DNA of 64,000 bases from Trichostrongylus colubriformis (Eukaryota > Nematoda > Chromadorea > Rhabditida > Trichostrongylidae), in the NCBI GenBank assembly GCA_963978905.1, contig OZ022258.1:29206716-29270715 (forward strand), written 5' to 3'. Position 1 is the first letter of the stretch. Every line of letters begins with the position of its first letter. A program made the position numbers and the translations under genes. Below, one piece after another: positions 12,457 to 23,500 of this stretch. The notes below the pieces were generated by a model. That model was given only the letters and a program-made list of their open reading frames with translations. It was not told where the DNA came from and did not search any database.

Positions 12457-12748
12457 CCTTCTTGTGCCTCAAAACTACCGCACCAAGCTGTGGTTCATCT
12501 CCCTTTCGAGCACAGTCTGCCCTGCAAGAAAATTTTCATTTACGACGTGAGAAGTCCCGTAACTTTTCCAATCATGAAAACGCAACTATCAAGTCTTTTC
12601 CACTACCATCCACCCAAATGGGGTTGTTCGTTTACGAGCCAACATATCCACTTTCCAGAACATTCTCCCAACCTGGAACGTCGCGTCCATCTTTCACCAT
12701 GTTGAGAAGACCACAACAAACAACGTTCAGTAGCTTCAATCCAATAAG
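12457..12748 (+). CDS. exon of a Ser/Pro/Phe/Arg-rich protein
   Basis: The exon opens after an atataacag acceptor (12456) and stays open for 97 codons to CCAATAAG|GTTTGT. The peptide is low-complexity (…SRPSFTMLRRPQQTTFSS…). It starts in phase 1 and ends in phase 2, while the next good exon (12827) starts in phase 1. The two are therefore not directly compatible, and a missing mini-exon, another donor or a frameshift is implied. No known domain. Confidence 0.45.
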
Positions 12749-12826
12749 GTTTGTGCTATGGCTCCGAATGTTAGTGCAGTTGTAGTAAGACCATGGCCTT
12801 TTGGCAAGTAATATTTTTGGGTACAG

Positions 12827-12904
12827 GAAATGTTTTTAGAACAAGTAATGGAGGCTTCCCAAGAACTCCTACTGGAAACCAGCGGTTATTATCAACAGCC
12901 CAAG
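12827..12904 (+). CDS. exon with phase 1-1 boundaries
   Basis: The acceptor gggtacag (ending at 12826) and the donor CCCAAG|GTAGGT enclose 78 nt read as …VFRTSNGGFPRTPTGNQRLL…. It ends in phase 1 and is compatible with the exon starting at 15926. The composition resembles neighbouring plus-strand exons. Confidence 0.5.
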
Positions 12905-13045
12905 GTAGGTTTCGTTATTTTGGTGAAAGTTATCTCATCGTATCGACGATAACATCATTTTATGCGAGAGTCTCTGCTATGACTGTGACATACTGCAGAG
13001 GTACGCGGGGTTGACAAATAAAGGAAGGTAGGCCGAGATAGTCTT

Positions 13046-13160
13046 CTGAAATGAGGTTTATACCACTGATAGGGCTTGGTGTGTCATTTACCATCTCCAT
13101 TCCACACCTGCTGTGCGTCTCTAAAAGGAAAAATTACAAGGTTCCAAGAGGAGCAACTCT
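13046..13160 (+). repeat. left copy of an inverted repeat pair
   Basis: About 115 bp (ctgaaatgaggtttatacc…acagc…ttccaagagg) recur in reverse orientation at 16283-16400 with moderate divergence. The pair encloses a foldback SINE, an RTE fragment and an exon, so it could mark the ends of a 3.35-kb element or be two chance copies of one repeat. Confidence 0.7.
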
Positions 13161-13819
13161 ACATATATGCGGGAGCCAAGTGCTTGGGGCTAGGGCTCAG
13201 GCTTGAGAGGTGGCGGGTTTGGGTACCTTATGAATAAACGTGTTCTTACATTCTTCGGATATGCTCTCATTGTAAGCAGAAACACAGAAGGCTGCCATCT
13301 CGATATTAAGTGCACCGTACTGGCATGTAAGGACAATTTTAGCGTCATAACAACTACCAGACTTTCTGGATGAGGCGCTGCTACCAAACATGATCAACAG
13401 GAATGAGTGCATCTCAATAACTGGCGAATTTTAGCCCTTCATTCCGCTGTGTTATCTCTGATAGTGGGAGCGCATTTGACGCACGCATCTTTTCGAAATC
13501 CTGCGCAATGGACGAAATGGTACTCTCGCTTGCTCAGTTGTGCCGTCAGAGTTGTGCAAGCCCCGGTGTTGGTGGAATGAAAGTAAGCAATCCAGTACCG
13601 AAATCGATCTCGTGCGTATTTCCTTAGTTTGAGTGGCAATGAATCACGAGCTATGTGTGCAGGATAATTAGATTCAAGACTTGTGACATGCAGGCCTTGG
13701 AAAACGACGGGATTGTCGAAAAGTCACTTGATAAATATTCTATTACAGACAAGTGCTACGTAAAACAAGCACGATCTACGAAGGACCGTTTCTGAAGAAA
13801 GGTCACTTCTCAGAGTCTT

Positions 13820-14090
13820 AATGCACATATTTTTGATTTTAGATAGCTGCTGATTATCGCCGCAGCCCGCGATGCGAAAGTCACTACTAGGATGCTGGGT
13901 TATGGGCAGAGGCTTCGGTGTCGGACGGGACTCGAACCTGCGCTTCATGCTTTCCCGGCATATGTGTTAATCCACTAGCACATATGGATTAACACATGTG
14001 CCTGGAGAGCATAAATTGTGAGTTCGAGTTCCATCCGACAACGAAGCTTTTACCATAATTCAGCATCCTATTAGTAACTTTACAATGCAC
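13820..14090. repeat. tRNA-derived foldback element
   Basis: Two inverted SINE heads face each other. The left copy holds the reverse-strand T-arm block (ggactcgaacc) and the right one the plus-strand block (gagttcgagttcc), with catatgtgttaatcc / ggattaacacatg at the centre. Flanking tails (cgatgcgaaag, agtaactttacaatg) match the other copies. Confidence 0.7.
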
Positions 14091-14329
14091 ATTTTCGGAC
14101 CATCTCTTGTTATCTTTACGAACACATTTTCATAGTTTTTTCATATGTATCATATAATTTCGACCTGGTATCACACGGATATGATAGTGTTGCCACTGAA
14201 TAGCAACATGGTTCAATCCTAAATGAAAGTCTAGCAAATTTGTGTCATCATCCCTATAGAAATTCGGGGGTCTATAAACTAGAACAAGTCTAATGTTAGT
14301 AATAGAGAAATACTTAGATACTTAGACGG

Positions 14330-15190
14330 CCCGTCCTCACTGGTTTTGCGGGTCCCAACACGACTTCCATTCGTTTCGTTCTTACGCGATCGTTATTCAG
14401 CTCGGTCGTTGACTTCGTTGATGGCGACCATGAATTGAGCCATTCTGGAATTTCTCATAAGTTTAACTCGTTCAACGAATACTTCTCCCCATCTCTTGGG
14501 AGTTCTTCCGCGGGACGTGGACGATCCCATGGAATCCACTCCGCTGTTCTTCTTGTCCACTATCGTCTCCTCTGCGCGTTCTATGGCCGGCCCATCGGTG
14601 TTTGGCTTTTGACGCGTATTCTGCAGGGTCTCGCAGACGACACATCTGCCTCAAATCGGAGCTGCGAAGCTCGGCACGATATTAAGATAGCCGGGTGTAC
14701 TTCAGAAGACATCTCTCGTGTGCTCTGTGAGTCACGTGCAAGGACTTCGCCATGACTGACGTATCAGGCCACGTCTCGGCAGCGTAACACAGAGCAGGAA
14801 GGACTGTCGAGTCGAATAGACGGGCGCGTAGGTCAGGATCCTTTAGCTGGTCGGTGGCCTCTTTAATAGACCCGAAGGCTGACCATGCAGCTCTTCTTCT
14901 TCTGTCGAGCTCTTCCTTCATGTCGTTGTCCATGTTCATGGAACGCCCAAGATAGACGTGCGACTTCGTTTCGGCGATGGGAGAGCCGTCGATTTTGACA
15001 CGTCCTCCATTGCACCAGGTATTCTTCATGAACTGTAACTTCGTCCGATTGATCCGCAGTCCGATCTTACCTCCGGCTTCGTTCAGCTCGGAGCATCGTC
15101 TCTGCTTCATTGGTATTATGCGAAAAGATTACGATGTAGTCCGCAAAACGAAGGTTGCGTTTGGAAATTGTGTCGATGATCGGAAAAAAA
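14330..15190 (-). pseudogene. RTE-like non-LTR retrotransposon reverse transcriptase, 3' fragment
   Basis: The minus strand near 15150 reads LRFADYIVIFS, a decayed form of the reverse-transcriptase catalytic box, with Tyr in place of the second Asp of the ADD motif. In another frame follows GGKIGLRINRTKLQFMKN… and then VKIDGSPIAE…YLGRSMNMDND…LFDSTVLPALCYAAETW, the palm/thumb and connection region typical of these elements. A further frame (14472-14654) gives WAGHRTRRGDD. At least two frame changes show it is dead. The 5' end of the element is missing. Confidence 0.85.
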
Positions 15191-15925
15191 CACCCAGACC
15201 TCATGTCAAATTCAATGTATTCAATCTGAAAACAAACAGTTTTCAATCAAGCAACACACACCTCCACTCTTGCCAAAACTGTAATATGATCTCAAGATAT
15301 AGTAAGGAAATACACCAATAATTTCGGAATCGGACACCTTGTCGTTTAGCCTGGTTTCATTTATAAAAACAAGAAGTGAGTTGTGAGTGAACAGGAAACG
15401 GTGAAGATGATGTATTTTCATGATCAAATTTCGAGCATTGAAAAGGAAACAGTTAAAGCTTGACAGTGGTTCGTGGCTGTCTTTACGTTTCTCGAAACTA
15501 ATCCTCTCGTGGACTTAGGTCTTTCTTATTTCTAAGGTCATCTCGATAAACTTTCCGCATCCTTTTACCACACCTTCATAATACGCTTTTTGGCCTCCCG
15601 ACGAAGCTCATAACCCCGTTCGCGTTCCTCCGGAGGCATCCTTTGTGTACGCACACGCTGAAAAACCCAGAAGAGTTTATAAGGAGAGCATTTGATAAGG
15701 CCGTGATCCAGTGAGGCTTACATGGAAGGCAGCCGCACTTTGACCAAGCTGCTTCATTGAACTTTTCCAACCTGTGCGTTCCTTCAAGACGACATTCTTC
15801 CTGTATGTTCATGTATTACAAACTTTCTCTTCCAACTCTTTTTTTTTTTTGGTAGGTTTCATATCGAGTGGAAAATCGATACCACGCTGAGACACCGTTG
15901 AAGCAGAAGCCGGTTTAGTTTACAG

Positions 15926-16158
15926 GAGTTGGCGGGCTCGAGACATATTCAAGTCACTTATCGAAGGACAAATCACGAAATCACTCAGCACACATTAAGT
16001 TGGCATTTACAAAGAACGGGCTCAAAGGACAACGAATTTTCGAAGCACTTTCGACACTAACACGATTACAAAACAAATCGAACGCACTAAATCAATTTGA
16101 TCGAAGCGACTTCACGAATTCTATCAAATATTTCCTGACAGTTGAAGGAATAAGAAAG
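15926..16158 (+). CDS. exon of a lysine/asparagine-rich helical protein segment
   Basis: The exon opens after agtttacag (ending at 15925) and ends at ATAAGAAAG|GTACAAG, giving 77 codons that contain …KGQRIFEALSTLTRLQNK… and …NSIKYFLTVEGIRK. It begins in phase 1, matching the end of 12827-12904, and ends in phase 0. The sequence looks like a normal soluble helical segment; no family is recognised. Confidence 0.5.
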
Positions 16159-16282
16159 GTACAAGTCTCAAGACAAAACCATCCGACCATACGTGGATTA
16201 TGCAGGATGATAAATGTGAAAAAGTTATGGAACGCCCCACGAATTTGCGTCATCTTTGCCCAAGGTCAGGTTCTTTTTATCT

Positions 16283-16400
16283 TCAATGTTGAGTCGTTCC
16301 TCTTGGAACCTTTGTAACTTTGCTCTTAGAGACGCACAGCAGGTATGGAATGCAGATGGTAAATGGCATACCAAGCCACTCACTGATATAAACCTTATTT
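16283..16400 (-). repeat. right copy of an inverted repeat pair
   Basis: This is the reverse-oriented partner of 13046-13160: cctcttggaacctttgtaac … gacgcacagcaggtatggaat … gatataaacc. The match is imperfect but continuous. Confidence 0.7.
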
Positions 16401-16483
16401 CAGAAAACCGCCTTACCATTATTCTCTTGTGAACTATGCGTGCTTTTAGGCCACGTTTGCATTAAGCCACTGGTCGCGTGATT

Positions 16484-16530
16484 GCCGAGATGTCCGTGTG
16501 GTTAAGTCCCTCAGGCGGACTCAAGATATA
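16484..16530 (+). pseudogene. tRNA-Leu-like 5' half
   Basis: GCCGAGATGTCCGTGTGGTT followed by aag…gcggactcaaga resembles the 5' half of a tRNA-Leu: A box, D loop, and an anticodon arm with CAA. The downstream bases do not form a T arm or acceptor stem, so it is a truncated tRNA pseudogene or the remnant head of another tRNA-derived repeat. Confidence 0.45.
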
Positions 16531-16938
16531 TGTTTAGAGTAGCATGCGGCGCTAACAATAAGGGTACTCAAGCAGCGACTATACAATCAACCACACCATG
16601 TCGCTAGTGGTAGTAGAAGCGCTGGTGCCCATGCGGTCTTCATTTTCGTCGTCTCCTCCACCCATCCGCTTCTGGTTCCCTACCTTGTAACGTTCCGCTA
16701 GATAGAAAAACCAAAATAGTAAGAAAGTAACAAAATAGTGGAGTGTGAGCAACATTTTTACTTCCAAAAAAGCGTCTTTTCTATGAGTAGAAGTCTATCT
16801 GCACCATTTCTCGCTGAAGCCTGGCCGCAATATGCTCAGTGATAATGTTTTGAGTGATACCAATTTGTGATTCATCTTACAAGATTGTGAAAATGAATCG
16901 CGTATGTAAGGCAGTGCCGACGTTAGTGCTTTCTTCAG

Positions 16939-17054
16939 TGTGCTTTGATCGTGATGGAGCGGACCGCTGCCACGACTGGGTGCCGTACTGCCGAAGCGAG
17001 CGGTTCTTTGCCTACATGAGAGCATATTGTACCCGATCCTGTGGTTTCTGTTGA
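16939..17054 (+). CDS. ShK-type six-cysteine terminal exon
   Basis: After a ctttcttcag acceptor the frame reads CFDRDGADRCHDWVPYC, then an RSERFFAYMR-type helix, then YCTRSCGFC and a stop. The six cysteines and the closing CxxSCGFC match the ShK (SXC) fold, common in secreted nematode proteins and linked in that family to potassium-channel binding or to astacin/tyrosinase partners. The exon starts in phase 1. It could close a gene that includes upstream plus-strand exons, but no exon joining 16158 (phase 0) to it was found. No function beyond 'secreted ShK protein' can be claimed. Confidence 0.75.
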
Positions 17055-17226
17055 TCTCCTTTCTATGTGATAATAATCGTGATTGCAATGAATGACCGCA
17101 GTTCTATCATACCTTCAATCAAAAAAATATCGTATACCATGTATAAACGGTTTGATTGTGGCTGTGTGGCTGCGGAGATCCGATGGCCTGAGCTGACACG
17201 GCTCGTGCATGCAGTCCTATTGAAGT

Positions 17227-17385
17227 GTGTAGTGCAGGAGGAGCCCATGCATATCCCGATGGCGAATGGTGGTAACCAAGGATTGCATGGCACTGCGCCA
17301 TGCAATCCTTGGTTACCATAACTCACCATCGGGATATGCTGCGCTTGCCGCTTTCGTGTCCTAGCGGCTCCTCGTGCAACACACC
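17227..17385. repeat. long foldback repeat
   Basis: The inner arms (atatcccgatggcgaatggtgg… and …accatcgggatat) pair around 17292, with taaccaaggattgcatggc / gccatgcaatccttggtta at the centre. Outer arms gtgcaggaggagcc / ggctcctcgtgcaac extend the pairing. Confidence 0.8.
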
Positions 17386-17570
17386 CTATCAAGGTGAACT
17401 CTACTTTCCATTTCTTGGATTAATAATTCAGGGTACCACATTATTGCATGATAGGAAGAACTCGCGAACTGGGCTCGGAAGAGAACCTGTGTAAGTGGTG
17501 AGCACATGAAAACGCTCCAACGAGAGCGAGTGTGCGGCGCATCCTAGTTGAATTGTCGACAATTCCACTT

Positions 17571-18080
17571 GAAGGCACACCATGCGATAATCAAAGTGGT
17601 CGCTTACCTTCTCAGGATAGATAGACCCTTGGATGGTGGTCAAGATCGCACCTTTTCCGCGGCGCCACGGCTCACGCTCGTCGCGCACGGCCTGGTCGAC
17701 CTGGGCAGTGCGCGGCGAGGGTGAGCCGTGGCGCCGCGAAAAGGGTGCGATCTTCACCACCTTTCAAAGGTCTACCTGCCCTGAGGAGGTAAGCTACCAC
17801 TTTGATTATCGCTTGGTGTGCCTTCCCTGCCTTAGAACAAATTTCCGACGTGGCTTTTATATGGAGAAGGAAACTTGCGATAAGACAAGGATGCGCGGTA
17901 TCATCGAGCAAAAAATCATTTCCAACTCCCATACTCGTACGAGAACCCAGGGCAGGAAGCTTGATTTTTGGTAGTTGTGAAGGGTTTTGATTCATTTTTC
18001 TTCACTGCTGGGTGAACCAGGGCCTCTACATCCTGTAACACGCGCGATAGCTCTCATAATTTCTCGCGAGGTGCGCCTTA
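17571..18080. mobile_element. MITE family 4 with internal GC-rich palindrome
   Basis: The ends are gaaggcacaccatgcgataa and …tcgcgaggtgcgcctta. The left 250 bp form a strong inverted repeat around cggcgccacggctcac / gtgagccgtggcgccg. The right half (catcgagcaaaaaatcat … ttcttcactgctgggtgaaccagg) is shared with the copy at 42031-42486, so the element is about 460-510 bp. Confidence 0.75.
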
Positions 18081-19152
18081 AAGTTTTTTTGATTACCATC
18101 TATTAACGTGGTCGCAAAATGCTCATTGTTGATGTCCTGAGTGATACCAAAGCCGAAGATTCGTGAGATAAATTTATTAAAATACACACACTGACAACAT
18201 TAAACTACAACAAAATCTCTTTCTGCCGCTCTAGAGTGTCAGGGAAAAGAAGGCTGTCATGTCTAGAACAATAAACACATCAACGGTGTACAAAACGTTT
18301 CAGTAGAGCATTAACAACAACTGGCATTTAAAAAAACTATCACTTCATTGCATACGCATGTCTCTTCCACGATCCATCAAATACCGGCATGTGATGTTCT
18401 TCAGTACTTACTGGGTGCTCATCCTGTCCGTGTCAAGGCAAACGTAACAACGTTATGCAGTTATCGATCAGGCGAACTGTTAATAGAGACTAGGATAGAA
18501 GACTGAGACGTTGTTCCGACTTATAGAAAAGAGAAAGAAGGGTACCACTACGTACTGTAGAAGAAGTCGAAGCAACATCCAACCGGCACATTCACGAAGA
18601 AGTGGCATTTTTACTAAGAACCCTGTGAAATAATCAAGTCCGAGAATGGCGCAGTGCGACGCCGCATCTGCTCCTTTTGTACGAATAGGGCCTACTATAG
18701 AGCGATGTGGATGAATTCACAAGCAAATGTTCTACCCTACATTGTACCGAATTACGCAAGAGATATGGCGTTATTCCTCCCACCTGCCCCGAGTTATACT
18801 TCAGGAGCCACACTTGAAAGAAGAAGAACCCTTTTGGACGCAGATGAAGGTCTACGAAGTAGTCTCGAAACTTCTTCTACATACATATATGGCGATATAC
18901 ACACTTTAACACACACTGCGAACACACAAGATTGGTTGTTTCTTGTATACCCAGACTTATCAAGAATCTAGACGAACCATATAAGCACTGGCAAGCGCTG
19001 AAGAGCAAGACATACACGATGTTGTGAAAGATGTTGCTTAAATGTTCGCACACTCGCATTGAACTACCCAACAAAAAACGTCACATATGGAATTGTCCTT
19101 TTAAAGAAATCAAAGAAGGAAGACTACGGCTTGATCACTAAAGTCTAATTAT
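18081..19152. other. intergenic, probable 3' flank of the E2 gene
   Basis: No exon or repeat was recognised with confidence. The minus-strand gene ends at 19153, so its 3' untranslated region should lie in the right part of this stretch. I did not identify a poly(A) signal I would stand behind. Confidence 0.4.
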
Positions 19153-20493
19153 TCATAGAAGCATTGTATGCGGTTTTTCTAAAAACTCTTTGAAATGACG
19201 TAACCAGACCGCTCCAACCGCTCCATCTACAACGCGATGGTCACAGGAAAGTGTTACCTTCATGACCTTTATGCTACGGTACCTAAAAACAAAGATCCGT
19301 TATAAGAATACGTATCTCCAAACTTCGAGTAAGCGAAAAGACACTGGGATTTGGATCAGGGCGCTATACGGTTTGCGTTCTCGTGGGCGAAGAAGAAGCT
19401 TTGTTGCTGCGGTTGTGAGCAGGTGGCGCGATAAGGGGTGCGATCGCCATCTTCCGCGTGGCCTGAGTCAAATCCAGTGTCTTGCACTCGAAGCTCAACA
19501 TTTAGCTGTAACTGAAATAAACCCTGAACCCCTCAGCCACGTACCCTTCTTCTTCAGAAGGCACCATTTTCGTCTCAGTTCCACCGACAGCAAGTATACA
19601 CGACTGCGGAGGGTTTATGATCGCTGTGAAATCGGTAACGCTTCCGAACATGCCAAGATTCGACACCGTGAAGGTGCCACCCTGTAAGTGTTAAATAGAA
19701 CTTGCTCCCGCACTTATAAGAAGAGGTGGTCCAACCTGGAACTCATTTGGTTGTAATTTGCCTTCTCTAGCACGAGCAGCTAAATCTTTCACTTCATTCG
19801 ATATCGTGGCTACACCCTGCAGTTTAGCGTAACAGTCATGAGTACACAATTTATCTTCTTTACTACACTCTAACCAAAATTTTAAATTTTTGAATACCTT
19901 TGCGTGAGCATTGAATATAATTGGTGTGATCAGCCCTCCAGAAGTGCTCACAGCTACGCTCACATCCACGGTGTTGTTCTGGCGGATGAACGAATCCATC
20001 CAAAAACTGTTAGCCTCTGGTACACGCAAACACGCCAAAGCAGAAGCCTGACATATCTATTGTTTAATTATGGCGTGCTACAGCCTACAGCGCTTCGAAA
20101 GCATCACAGGGGATAATGATTACCGATTGAAGGTGAAATCGCACGAACGCATTTATGACGCAAAGAACGAAGAATGGAATGAATGGGTCAAATTATTTTG
20201 CTGATGATCGCTACCCGAGCCAGGATTTGGAGAGGTGCAGGACAGGACACTTGAACTGGATCACAGCGCTACCACGCGCGACGGGATGTAGCCGATGCGG
20301 TTTGCGGCGATTCTAACCCAGTTCGAGTGTCCTGACCTACAACAGTTTCGAATGTGCCATGACAGAGTGTGCCATCGTCTGTCCACGCTTCCGAACGTCT
20401 TATAGCCAATTGCGTCGTGCCTCTCACCTCCAAACATCACTACTATATATCAAACGCCTCGTATTTCCGTGTGTCTGTTTGTCTGTCTGTCTA

Positions 20494-20530
<37 letters not shown>

Positions 20531-23500
20531 TTGTTTGTCCCGAAATTAGGTGTTATATAAAAGTAACAACCTGTGGATATGGGGACAAGTTTGGGATGGA
20601 ATGGGTATGGGACAAGAAGTAAGAAGCCCCATGGACCAAGCTAAGCTCCGCCCACAGTAGGCGGAGCGTTTATTGGAATGTTCCGTTTTCAAAACAGAAA
20701 CTGTTGACTGGGGTCCAATAACAGCCAGAAGTGGAGGCAGGACAGATCAAGGTCAGAGATGAGTTTTTAAAAGTCATGAAAGAGGCCTGGACTTAGTGGG
20801 CGGAGCGTTTGTGGTGGTAGACGGAGCTTGGACGCTACAAGAAAAACAACCTGTGGGAATGGAGACAGGTTTGGGATGGATAGAGCATGGGACAAGAAAT
20901 AAAGAGCAAACATGGACAAAGGTATGCTCTGCCCGCGGTGAGAGGAGTGTGCACTGAAACGTTCGGTCCTCAAATTCCTTGTTCGGTTCGAAAATGGGCA
21001 AACGTGAGGAAAAGATGGGCTAAGTTCAGCCATGAGCATCCATGAAAGTGGCCTAGGAACAGTGGACTGAGCGCACGCTCAGTGAGAGTCCGTTCAAAAG
21101 GAACCATAACTCGGTTCGACGCAGTCTTGAGAGCAAGAAAAAATCGGCAAGGATGACTAATATCCGGGATATTTTAACATACCTGAAATAAGCGAAATTT
21201 CGCTCACTTGGGCAGAGCGTGATGAGATAATGTGTACCGAGTAAATCCATAGGAAAAATCAATTCCGATCGACCCACTGGTGCCCATGATATTACGCGCG
21301 CAGTAGTGTGCGCTAGCCCGACTGGTTTATTTATAGCTAGCATGTTTTCCTACCCTGAGTACTCGAATTACTCGTGGTACTGGCTTCATATCAGCGCAAT
21401 TTGTACAATCACTAACCTTAACTATGAAATCGTTAATTGAAAGCTTGGTCGAACCACCAGTTCCTTGAGCGAGCATCTTATTTAACTTCTCACGAACTCT
21501 GAAATTGGTAAAAGTTCCCCATTAGGCTTACGTTCATACAGTTCTCGAGTTTGGTATGTTGTATTTCGCTGAGCTATGGTTTTGCTTTTGTTTTACCTGT
21601 ATGACTACAATTCGCCGTGCGCGATTGGGCGTGGCCATCACGTGGCCTTCTGACCTCACTCACCGCGTGCCTTAGGCTGCGTTCATACTTCGCGCCGGAA
21701 GGTCTTGGCTGCGCTCACAGGCAGCGAGGCAGAGTGGCACGGCCGGAGGTGTACAGACGAGGCAGGCAACGAAGCAGAGTGGCTTAGGCGGGGACGCAGA
21801 GACACGCAGCTACGTCCTGCCGATGGCACCGCAAACTATGAACGGGGTCTAAACCGTCACCCGGTTTCGACTATATTTCACTAAATGGCCACGAAATGCC
21901 CGCTTTCGAAACTGGTGTACGTCAGGGTGCTCGAATAGGGCAAGTGTACCACTGGCCACGCGCTAGGGGGTGGGCCCATCGCGTTCTCAGTCACGCACAC
22001 TTCCTCGAAAGTCATGTGAATAGTGTGTGCATTAGTAGATGCCTTCTTCTGTTAATCTTACAAATCATTATTCTCAAACAAACGTACTTGAGCAATGCGT
22101 CGATATTAATTTCGGCAGTGAGATAGTAATGTGGAATTGTGCTCTTACTTTCCGTCAAACGTTTGGCAATTGTCTGACGCATGTTCGAAAGAGGAATATC
22201 CTGAACACTCCAAATCGCTCGAACGAGAATTAGAAGGATGTTATTATGTATCCAGTATCGTGTATAAACTGACCGTGTAATCAGCGCCCGGGACCGCCGG
22301 GACAGCTGGACCTCCTGTTGCCGCAGGGGTCTTTGCGGCCGCTCCTCCTGCTGGAGCTCTCGCCAAATCGGCTGCAAGAATACGTCCACCGGGACCAGAA
22401 CCCGCTAGTCCCTGCAACAGAAAAGAGTTTCTTTGGAACCAAAAGGTCCGCTACGAACTTACACTGATGTCTACTCCACGCTCGGCGGCGAGCTTCCTTG
22501 CGAAAGGTGTTGCAAACATACGTCCACCTGGATGGGGAGCTGCAGCCGGTGCGGCAGCCTGGAATAGTTTCCTTTCCACAGGCACATAACTTTCCTGTTT
22601 TGAGAAGTATATACGAGAACTTACTGGAGTGGGAGGTGGTGCTGCCACCTGTTTAGAAGATACTGCACCCGGAGCCGACGCAGCAGGTGCCTCTGGTTTA
22701 ACTGTGGCTCCATCATCTTTGAAATCTTTGAACGCTGCCACCTTATCCTGGCTGTCGACAATAATGCAGAGCAACTGAAGCAAGCATTAATGCTTATCTT
22801 ATAACTAAAGGGTTAGCGATTAACTAGCGCACTTTTCCTATTGGGACCCCCTTCGTGCCTTCAGGGATGACGATCTTCGCGAGATATCCTTCTTCAGGTG
22901 TTTCGAAGCTCATCGTAGCCTTATCGGTCTCGATCTCGCACAACACGTCTCCTTCAGCCAGTTGATCTCCTTCTTTCTAAATATAAGCAAAATTGTGTAG
23001 AGCATTTCGGTTGGACTGTTTTTACGCTTTCCGAACCACTATTGATTGTTCACACACGCAATCAATACTTACTCTAGAACGCAGACTATGCACTGAGAGG
23101 TGCTGCAGAGAGAAACCCTGTACTGCTTTTCTCTGTGCATAATCTACTTGGTCTTCTCAGTACATCGTTCTAATCAAAGTTTCGATGACCAGAGTGATAA
23201 CTAAACAAGGGCGAATTTCCTTGGATGTATTTGAAGGCACCGTGGGAGGGGCAATTTGGCCTACGGTAACACCCACCTTAATGATTGCAGTTCGAGGTTG
23301 CACACATGACCCCTTGCTAAGACGTCGAGGGTGAACTCAGTGGATTTTATCTAACCACGAACAACTTTTTCGCTTATTCTCCCCTTCATTGTTTCACTTG
23401 TTTCTTTCTGTTTGTTGTCTCATTTGTTTCACATCATCACGCGAGACAGAAATGACATCTTCTACAGCGAGCAACTCGGAAAAGTGATGTTGCAGTTTGA

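Noticed and set aside
20359..20622. Open frames rich in repeated Cys-Leu-Ser-Val over 20460-20540
   Set aside because: They are translations of a TCTG microsatellite within repeat family B; all three frames stay open for that reason.
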